A stretch of 64,000 nt of DNA from Enhydrobacter aerosaccus (GTDB lineage: Bacteria; Pseudomonadota; Alphaproteobacteria; Reyranellales; Reyranellaceae): the NCBI RefSeq assembly GCF_900167455.1, contig NZ_FUWJ01000001.1, positions 1,240,001 to 1,304,000 of the forward strand, given 5' to 3'. The notes under the pieces were generated by a model. That model was not told the origin of the DNA and ran no database searches. It saw only the letters and a list, made by a program, of their open reading frames with translations. Positions 58,191-64,000 of this stretch are shown piece by piece (position 1 is the stretch's first letter; the number at the start of each line of letters is the position of its first letter). Made by a program: the position numbers and the translations under genes.

Positions 58191-59570
58191 ATGCACAGCA
58201 TTGTCAGCCTGTTCACGACCTACCTGCCGTATTTCATTCTGGTACTGACACTGCTGGTGTTCGTGCATGAGTTCGGCCACTACTGGGTCGGCCGGCGCTT
58301 CGGCATCCATGCGGAGGTCTTCTCGATCGGATTCGGCCCCGAGTTGTTCGGCTGGACCGATCGCAACGGGACCCGTTGGAAAGTGTCGATGGTCCCGCTG
58401 GGTGGCTACGTCAAATTCCTGGGCGACAGCGATGGCAGCAGCGCGCTGCCCTCGAACGAGCCGTTGTCGGTAGAGCAAAGGAAGCGAGCGTTCTTTACGC
58501 AGCCTCTCTATGCACGCGCCGCCGTCGTGCTGGGAGGGCCGGCCGCCAACATCCTGTTTGCGATCGTGTTGCTCACAGGCGTGTTCCTTGTCGCCGGTGA
58601 GCCGTATTCGCCGCCGATCGTCGCCGTGCAGCCCGATGGGCCGGCAGCCAAGGCCGGATTGCGCACCGGTGACGAAATCGTGCGTCTCGACGGTGCCGGG
58701 GTCAACCGCTTCGAGGATATCCAGGACGCGCAGTTTCTGTACCTGACGCGGCCGATGTCGGTCGAGTATCGCCGCGGCAACGAGTTGCTGCGTGGCGAGA
58801 TCATGCCGCAATATTGCGAGCGGACCGATCGCTACCACAACACCATACGCTACGGCGATCTCGGCATCGACGAGCTGATCCGCCCGGTGGTGGGTGGGTT
58901 TACGGCCGATAGTCCGGCCGAGGCAGCAGGTCTTAAGGTCGGCGATCTCCTGCTCGATATCGATGGCAAGCCTGTCGATTATTTCTCGCGCATTCCCGAG
59001 CTGATTGGCGGTCGTGCCGGTCAGCCCGTGGTGGTGGAGTTCGACCGCGACGGCCAGCGCATGCAGACCACGGTCGTGCCTCAGGCCGACCAGGTGACGG
59101 ATTGTTCCGGCGCGACGCATCCGGTGGGGCGTCTGCGGATCCGGCCGGCGAATGTGACCGAGTTCCGTAATCACGACCTGTTCGGTGCGGCGTGGGCCGG
59201 CGTGCATCACGTCTGGAACATGACGACCATGTTCTACACGTCGATGGCGCAGATCGCGACGGCGTCGCGACCGGTCGATGAACTCGGCGGCCCGATCCGG
59301 ATCGCCAAGGCGGCGGGCGAGGCCTCCTATGCCGGCTGGACCGGTATCCTCAATCTCGTGATCGCCCTGTCGGTGGTGCTCGGCGTGTTCAATCTTCTTC
59401 CGGTGCCGATGCTCGATGGCGGCCACCTCGCGATGTACCTGTACGAGGCCATTCGAGGACGGCCGCTCGGCCTCAAGGCCCAGGAGCTCGGTTTGAAGGT
59501 CGGCTTTGCGCTTGTCATCGGCATGGCTCTGGTAGCCACGTTCAATGACATCAAGCTTCTGCTGCGCTGA
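58191..59570 (+). CDS. rseP: RIP metalloprotease RseP (site-2 protease)
   Basis: Intramembrane zinc protease of 459 residues. HEFGH at residues 26-30 lies in the first membrane segment, and the second zinc motif is in LLPVPMLDGGHLAMYLYE. Two PDZ domains lie between: PIVAVQPDGPAAKAGLRTGD (about 145-165) and VVGGFTADSPAEAAGLKVGD (about 230-250). It would cut anti-sigma factors or leftover signal peptides. The ATG at 58191 is 30 bases after dxr. Placed before bamA as in most proteobacteria. Confidence 0.95.
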   Translation: MHSIVSLFTTYLPYFILVLTLLVFVHEFGHYWVGRRFGIHAEVFSIGFGPELFGWTDRNGTRWKVSMVPLGGYVKFLGDSDGSSALPSNEPLSVEQRKRAFFTQPLYARAAVVLGGPAANILFAIVLLTGVFLVAGEPYSPPIVAVQPDGPAAKAGLRTGDEIVRLDGAGVNRFEDIQDAQFLYLTRPMSVEYRRGNELLRGEIMPQYCERTDRYHNTIRYGDLGIDELIRPVVGGFTADSPAEAAGLKVGDLLLDIDGKPVDYFSRIPELIGGRAGQPVVVEFDRDGQRMQTTVVPQADQVTDCSGATHPVGRLRIRPANVTEFRNHDLFGAAWAGVHHVWNMTTMFYTSMAQIATASRPVDELGGPIRIAKAAGEASYAGWTGILNLVIALSVVLGVFNLLPVPMLDGGHLAMYLYEAIRGRPLGLKAQELGLKVGFALVIGMALVATFNDIKLLLR

Positions 59571-59693
59571 CTTCGCCTAGAGGTGGTCGAGTGACGGGTC
59601 GGGGGATACAACGGATAGAAAAGGGGTGGCTAAGCCCTTGTCGCCGGTCTATGAAGCACCCTTCCTGAACGTGGCCATCGGCAGGTTCTGAAG

Positions 59694-61964
59694 GTGCCAA
59701 GGGTAAGCTTGATCTCTCGTTTGGCCACTTTGGCCGTCGCTGCGCTTCTCGTGTTTTGCATGCCGGCCGTTGCGCAGCGTGCGACCGGCGGCGCCGGCAC
59801 CATGATTTCCGCGGTACAGATCCAGGGCAACGTGCGCGCGGAGCCGGAGACGATCCGGTCGTACCTGCAGCTGAAGGAAGGCCAGCCTTATGATCCGGCA
59901 GCGGCGGACCGGTCGCTGAAGGCGCTGTTCTCGACCGGTCTGTTCTCGGACGTGTCGATCGACATGCAGGGATCGACCATGGTGGTGAAGGTGACGGAGA
60001 ATCCGATCATCAACCGCGTGGCGTTCGAGGGGAACCGCAAGATCGAGGACGACAAGCTGCGCGACGAGATCCAGTCGAAGGCGCGCACGGTGTTCACGCG
60101 GGCGCGCGTGCAGGCCGACGTCGAGCGGCTGCTGTCGATCTATCGCCGCAGCGGCCGCTACAACGCGGTGATCGATCCGAAGATCATCAAGCTCGAACAG
60201 GGCCGCGTCGATCTGGTGTTCGAGATCAATGAAGGCGACGTGACGGGCATCAAGCGGATCAGCTTCGTCGGCAACAAGGCGTTCGGCGACGGCACGCTGC
60301 GCGGCAAGATCCGCACGGTGGAGAGCGCGTGGTGGCGGTTCCTGTCGTCGGACGACCGGTTCGATCCCGACCGGCTGAACCTCGACCGCGAGATGCTGCG
60401 CAAATTCTATCTGTCGGAGGGCTATGCGGACTTCCGGGTGGAATCGGCGATCGCCGAACTGGCGCCGGACCGCGACGGGTTCTTCATCACCTTCACGATC
60501 AATGAAGGCGAGCGCTACAAGTTCGGCAAGATCGATGTGGCGACGCGGTTCCAGGGGCTCGATGTCGACACGTTGAAGAGCTACGTGACGATGAACGAGG
60601 GTGACTGGTACGACGCCGGCGAGGTCGACAAGACGGTGACGGCGCTGTCGGACGCGGTGGGCTCGCTGGGCTATGCCTTCGTCGATGTGCGGCCCAACAT
60701 GCGGCGCAATCGTGAGACGCACACGATCGACATCACCTTCGACATCCAGGAGGGGCCGCGGGTCTATGTCGAGCGGATCGACATCTCGGGCAACACGCGT
60801 ACCCTCGACAAGGTGATCCGGCGCGAGTTCCGGCTGGCCGAGGGCGATGCCTTCTCGACGGCGCGAATCGGCTTCTTCGAGAAGGTCGACATCTCGGCGG
60901 CGCCGGGCTCGGCGCCCGACAAGACCAACCTGCAGGTCAACGTTACCGAGCAGAGCACCGGCGAAATCTCCTTCGGCGCCGGCTATTCGTCGGTCGGCGG
61001 TATCTTGGGTGATATCTCCGTTCGCGAGCGCAATCTGCTCGGCAAGGGTCAGGATATCCGCCTCGGCCTGTCGCTCGGTACGTTGAGCACCTTGATCGAC
61101 CTCAGCTTCACGGAGCCGTACTTCCTCGATCGACCGTTGGCAGCGGGCTTCGATATCTTCCGGACGACCAACGACCGCCAGGCCGTGGCCTCCTATAGCG
61201 ACCGCAGCATCGGTTTCGCGCTTCGTGCCGGTTGGGCCTACACCGAGCACACCAGCCAGACGCTCCGCTACACGTTGCGCCAGACCGACATCTACAACGT
61301 CCAGCCTTGGGCATCGCAGGTGGTGCAGTCGCAGGCGGGTTCCTCGGTGACCTCGGAGGTCTCCGAAACCCTGGCTTGGGACACGCGCGACCAGCGCCTC
61401 AATCCGACCAAGGGCTGGCTGCTGCGCAACACGCTGGCGGTCGCGGGTCCGCCGGGTAACAACTACTATTTCCGCGTGACGGCCGACGGCGCGATCTATC
61501 AGCCGATCGTCGAGGACTTCATCGCCTCGCTGAGCGCCTCTCTCGGCGTGATCGCCCCCTTCAACGGCACCCTGTTGCGCCTCAACAACCGCTTCTTCCT
61601 GGGCGGTGACTCGCTGCCGGGCTGGGCGGTTGGTGGTGCCGGACCGCGCGACGGCAATACCGGCGACTCGCTGGGCGGCCAGTACTTCTATACCGGCATG
61701 GGCGAGCTCAGCTTCCCGCTCGGCTTCCCCAAGGAAATCGGCATTGTCGGCAAGGCCTTCGTCGACGTGGGCTCGCTGTGGGGCGCGATCCAGCAGTCCG
61801 GCGTCAGCATCCTGGACAGCTCGCTGATGCGCGTTGGCACCGGTTTCGGCATCCAGTGGCTTTCGCCCTTCGGGCCGATCCGTATAGACTACACCGTGCC
61901 GCTGGTTTACCAGCCGTACGACAGGCTTCAGAATATCCGCTTCAGCTTCGGAACCCGCTTCTGA
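59694..61964 (+). CDS. bamA: Outer membrane protein assembly factor BamA
   Basis: Core subunit of the beta-barrel assembly machine, 756 residues. The start is GTG 59694. A signal peptide ([18 protein letters not shown]) is probably cut after residue 27. Five POTRA domains follow (about 35-430), recognisable by repeats such as [20 protein letters not shown] and the GxxYxxGxI-type turns ([16 protein letters not shown]). The C-terminal 16-strand barrel contains [12 protein letters not shown] (equivalent of the VRGF-type lid) and ends in [11 protein letters not shown] with a terminal Phe as the barrel signal. It comes 123 bases after rseP. No skp/ompH or lpxD follows. Confidence 0.95.
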   Translation: MPRVSLISRLATLAVAALLVFCMPAVAQRATGGAGTMISAVQIQGNVRAEPETIRSYLQLKEGQPYDPAAADRSLKALFSTGLFSDVSIDMQGSTMVVKVTENPIINRVAFEGNRKIEDDKLRDEIQSKARTVFTRARVQADVERLLSIYRRSGRYNAVIDPKIIKLEQGRVDLVFEINEGDVTGIKRISFVGNKAFGDGTLRGKIRTVESAWWRFLSSDDRFDPDRLNLDREMLRKFYLSEGYADFRVESAIAELAPDRDGFFITFTINEGERYKFGKIDVATRFQGLDVDTLKSYVTMNEGDWYDAGEVDKTVTALSDAVGSLGYAFVDVRPNMRRNRETHTIDITFDIQEGPRVYVERIDISGNTRTLDKVIRREFRLAEGDAFSTARIGFFEKVDISAAPGSAPDKTNLQVNVTEQSTGEISFGAGYSSVGGILGDISVRERNLLGKGQDIRLGLSLGTLSTLIDLSFTEPYFLDRPLAAGFDIFRTTNDRQAVASYSDRSIGFALRAGWAYTEHTSQTLRYTLRQTDIYNVQPWASQVVQSQAGSSVTSEVSETLAWDTRDQRLNPTKGWLLRNTLAVAGPPGNNYYFRVTADGAIYQPIVEDFIASLSASLGVIAPFNGTLLRLNNRFFLGGDSLPGWAVGGAGPRDGNTGDSLGGQYFYTGMGELSFPLGFPKEIGIVGKAFVDVGSLWGAIQQSGVSILDSSLMRVGTGFGIQWLSPFGPIRIDYTVPLVYQPYDRLQNIRFSFGTRF

Positions 61965-61983
61965 CAGGCATAACGACGCTGCG

Positions 61984-62466
61984 ATGAACATGCAAACCGA
62001 CAAGACCAGCGTCTCTCAGGCCGCCGCGACGGCGGTCGATATCAAGCGCATTCTGGCGATGATCCCGCATCGCTATCCCATGGTGATGGTCGACAGGGTG
62101 ATCGAGATGCGGCTCGATGAGCGGGCGATCGGCATCAAGAACGTCAGCATCAACGAGCCGTTCTTCCAGGGGCATTTCCCGTCCGACCCGGTCATGCCGG
62201 GTGTGCTTATCGTCGAAGCCATGGCGCAGACGGCGGCGGTCCTGGTGGTCGCGACGTTCGGCCCTGACTCCGAGGGTAAGCTGGTCTATTTCATGTCGAT
62301 CGATGGAGCCCGCTTCCGACGCCCGGTGGTGCCGGGAGACCGTCTCGAGCTTCATGTGGAGAAGATCCAGAGCCGCGCCAATGTCTGGAAGTTCGCCGGC
62401 AAGGCGATCGTCGATGGCAAGGTGGCGGCCGAGGCAACGTTCGCTGCCATGATCCGCGACAGGTAA
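61984..62466 (+). CDS. fabZ: 3-hydroxyacyl-[acyl-carrier-protein] dehydratase FabZ
   Basis: Hot-dog-fold dehydratase of 160 residues for fatty acid elongation. His64 in [15 protein letters not shown] and Glu78 in [13 protein letters not shown] are the catalytic pair; [17 protein letters not shown] is the family start. ATG 61984 is 19 bases after bamA. In most alphaproteobacteria lpxD precedes and lpxA-lpxI-lpxB follow this gene; here they are absent on both sides. Confidence 0.96.
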   Translation: MNMQTDKTSVSQAAATAVDIKRILAMIPHRYPMVMVDRVIEMRLDERAIGIKNVSINEPFFQGHFPSDPVMPGVLIVEAMAQTAAVLVVATFGPDSEGKLVYFMSIDGARFRRPVVPGDRLELHVEKIQSRANVWKFAGKAIVDGKVAAEATFAAMIRDR

Positions 62467-62477
62467 AGGGGACAGTC

Positions 62478-62885
62478 ATGCCCGATACGGCCGCCAACTA
62501 CCGCATGCTGCATACGATGATCCGGGTGAAGGATCTCGACAAGTCGCTGGCGTTCTATACCGGCCCGATGGGAATGAAGCTCCTGCGCAAGCGGGATGTG
62601 CCCGAGGGCAAGTACAGCCTGGCCTTCGTCGGTTACGGCGACGAGGCCGAGCATTGCGCGGTCGAGCTGACCTACAACTGGGATCAGGAGAAGCCCTACG
62701 AGATCGGCACGGGTTTCGGCCATCTCGCCGTCGGCGTTCCCGATGTCTACGGAATGTGCGAGCAGGTCACCAAGGCAGGCGGCAAGGTCACGCGCGCTCC
62801 TGGGCCGGTGAAATTCGGCACGACCGTCATCGCCTTCGTGGAAGATCCGGACGGCTACAAGATCGAGCTGATCGAACGGAAGTAG
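62478..62885 (+). CDS. gloA: Lactoylglutathione lyase (glyoxalase I)
   Basis: Metalloenzyme of 135 residues that converts the methylglyoxal-glutathione adduct to lactoylglutathione. [20 protein letters not shown] holds the first metal His, [20 protein letters not shown] the first Glu, [18 protein letters not shown] the second His, and [16 protein letters not shown] the last Glu. The length and NWDQ motif are those of the short, E. coli-like type. AAAGGGGACAGTC precedes the ATG, 11 bases after fabZ, so it is probably the last gene of this operon. Confidence 0.94.
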   Translation: MPDTAANYRMLHTMIRVKDLDKSLAFYTGPMGMKLLRKRDVPEGKYSLAFVGYGDEAEHCAVELTYNWDQEKPYEIGTGFGHLAVGVPDVYGMCEQVTKAGGKVTRAPGPVKFGTTVIAFVEDPDGYKIELIERK

Positions 62886-62930
62886 GCCGAGAGCCTGCGG
62901 CCGGGCAAGCCGGCGGCGCCCAGGCGGCGG

Positions 62931-63131
62931 CTAGATCAGCCGCCAGTCGTAAAGCATCACCATCATGAGCGCCGTCGCGATTGCGACGACGAGCAGGCGT
63001 GTCTGAAGGCCCGTTTGGCGAACGTTGTCATTGGCCGGTCGGCCGAGCCGCACCACGCGCGGCATCGGCTTCGGCTTCTGTGCCACAGCCCAGGTCGTGG
63101 CCCGGCGTGATCCATGGGACGATCTCGCCAT
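62931..63131 (-). CDS. Small PANDN-motif protein with C-terminal membrane helix
   Basis: A 66-residue protein of unknown function. The N-terminal 40 residues are basic and contain RVVRLGRPANDNVR, a PANDN motif that recurs in small hypothetical proteins of alphaproteobacteria. Residues about 44-62 (TRLLVVAIATALMMVMLYDW) form one membrane helix near the C-terminus, a tail-anchor layout. GAGGAGAGGAAA directly precedes ATG 63131, a strong start signal, though the frame continues upstream. It sits downstream of gltA on the same strand, 34 bases after the gltA stop. Confidence 0.7.
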   Translation of the reverse strand: MARSSHGSRRATTWAVAQKPKPMPRVVRLGRPANDNVRQTGLQTRLLVVAIATALMMVMLYDWRLI

Positions 63132-63165
63132 TTTCCTCTCCTCGTCCGCCGCTGTCGGCGGTTTT

Positions 63166-63999
63166 TCAGCCCCGCATATGGAGCGGTTTATAGGGCCGTT
63201 CGGTCTGGCCATTGTAGAGCTGGCGCGGACGGCCGATCTTCTGGTCCGGATCCTCGATCATCTCGTTCCACTGGGAAATCCAGCCGACCGTCCGAGCCAC
63301 CGCGAACAGGACGGTGAACATCGAAGTCGGGATGCCGATCGCCCGGAAAATGATGCCCGAATAGAAATCGACGTTTGGATAGAGCTTCTTCGAGATGAAA
63401 TAATCGTCCTTGAGCGCGATCTGTTCCATTTCCATGGCGAGCTCGAGCAGCGGATCATGCTCGATGCCGAGCGACGTCAGGACCTCGTGGCAGGTCTGGC
63501 GCATGACCTTGGCGCGCGGATCGTAGTTCTTGTAGACGCGATGGCCGAAGCCCATCAGGCGGGTGTGGTCGCCCTTGTCCTTCACGCGGGACAGGAAGCC
63601 CGGGATGTTCTGCTTGCCGCCGATCTCGTTCAGCATGTTGATCACGGCCTCGTTGGCGCCGCCGTGGCTGGGTCCCCACAGCGAGGCGATACCGGCCGCG
63701 ATGCAAGCGAAAGGATTGGCGCCCGAGGAGCCGGCCAGACGAACCGTGGAGGTGGAGGCGTTCTGCTCGTGATCGGCATGGAGCATCAGGATGCGATCCA
63801 TGGCCTTCTCGAGCACCGGATTGACTTCGTACTCCTCGGCCGGAACCGAGAACATCATCCTCAGGAAATTGGCCGAATAGGACAGGTCGTTGCGCGGATA
63901 AACGAAGGGCTGGCCGACCGAGTACTTGTAGGCCATCGCCGCGATGGTCGGCATCTTCGCGACCAGGCGGTAGGACGCCACCATGCGCTGGTGCGCATC
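63166..63999 (-). CDS. gltA: Citrate synthase, 5' part outside window
   Basis: C-terminal 277 residues of a type II citrate synthase, the first step of the TCA cycle. The frame is open to the window edge (reads [20 protein letters not shown] at the boundary), so the start lies beyond 64000. [20 protein letters not shown] contains the first catalytic His, [18 protein letters not shown] the oxaloacetate-binding His, and [20 protein letters not shown] the catalytic His/Arg/Asp region. [17 protein letters not shown] contains the catalytic Asp. The C-terminal [18 protein letters not shown] is typical of alphaproteobacteria. It converges with the gloA operon. Confidence 0.97.
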   Translation of the reverse strand, partial: DAHQRMVASYRLVAKMPTIAAMAYKYSVGQPFVYPRNDLSYSANFLRMMFSVPAEEYEVNPVLEKAMDRILMLHADHEQNASTSTVRLAGSSGANPFACIAAGIASLWGPSHGGANEAVINMLNEIGGKQNIPGFLSRVKDKGDHTRLMGFGHRVYKNYDPRAKVMRQTCHEVLTSLGIEHDPLLELAMEMEQIALKDDYFISKKLYPNVDFYSGIIFRAIGIPTSMFTVLFAVARTVGWISQWNEMIEDPDQKIGRPRQLYNGQTERPYKPLHMRG

Positions 64000-64000
64000 G

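Noticed and set aside
59694..61964. Impression that the POTRA half and barrel half of bamA differ in third-position use.
   Set aside because: Seen only by eye; no codon counts were made, and composition differences between domains are common.

Overview
The window is GC-rich, densely coding chromosomal DNA from an alphaproteobacterium. The gene order points there: tig-clpP-clpX-lon-hup, a complete nuoA-N followed by birA-coaX-rnj-mce-DUF1467, then proS-lol-dnaE, rpsB-tsf-pyrH-frr-uppS-cdsA-dxr-rseP-bamA-fabZ, and gltA. RNase J, a short ProRS and a PII/glnA pair fit the same group. The tRNA-His gene keeps G-1 and C73, which argues for a Rhodospirillales-like lineage rather than the Rhizobiales/Rhodobacterales/Caulobacterales group, where this pair is typically lost. 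The genus cannot be fixed from the sequence alone; a Reyranella-like organism is only a guess. No mobile element, CRISPR array, rRNA or phage gene was seen, and no gap without a gene exceeds 300 bases (the largest is about 260 bases at 41317-41580).

Positions 1-13100 form a mixed accessory and metabolic region. It has an RND-efflux adaptor (cut by the window edge) divergent from a TetR regulator, a D-aminoacylase-type amidohydrolase with a small monooxygenase, a tartrate-dehydrogenase-type enzyme, a small membrane protein overlapping a TauD-type dioxygenase, and a minus-strand acyl-CoA cluster (alpha/beta hydrolase, HTD2-type hydratase, class III CoA transferase). After these come glnB-glnA and a class I/II aminotransferase.

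Positions 13245-23326 hold a translationally coupled pair of paralogous TetR-like regulators, tRNA-His leading into nnr, tRNA-Leu leading into trigger factor, the clpP-clpX-lon proteolysis genes, HU, and tRNA-Val and tRNA-Asp. The tRNA-Asp gene leads into the respiratory complex I operon. Positions 23382-41316 are one co-directional block with tiny gaps or overlaps: fourteen nuo genes, biotin ligase, type III pantothenate kinase, RNase J, methylmalonyl-CoA epimerase and a DUF1467 membrane protein.

Positions 41581-52188 hold a purine-type permease on the minus strand, then proS, a lipoprotein-export transporter with two paralogous permeases plus its ATPase, the replicative polymerase dnaE and a DUF72 gene. 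Positions 52410-62466 carry translation genes (rpsB, tsf, pyrH, frr), isoprenoid and phospholipid genes (uppS, cdsA, dxr) and envelope genes (rseP, bamA, fabZ). The lpxD, lpxA, lpxI and lpxB genes that usually surround fabZ here are missing. A glyoxalase gene, a small PANDN-motif membrane protein and the 3' part of gltA close the window. The main points worth checking are the missing lipid A block, a CoaX with Asn in place of the first-motif Asp, protein genes that start just after tRNAs, and several small regulatory structures.
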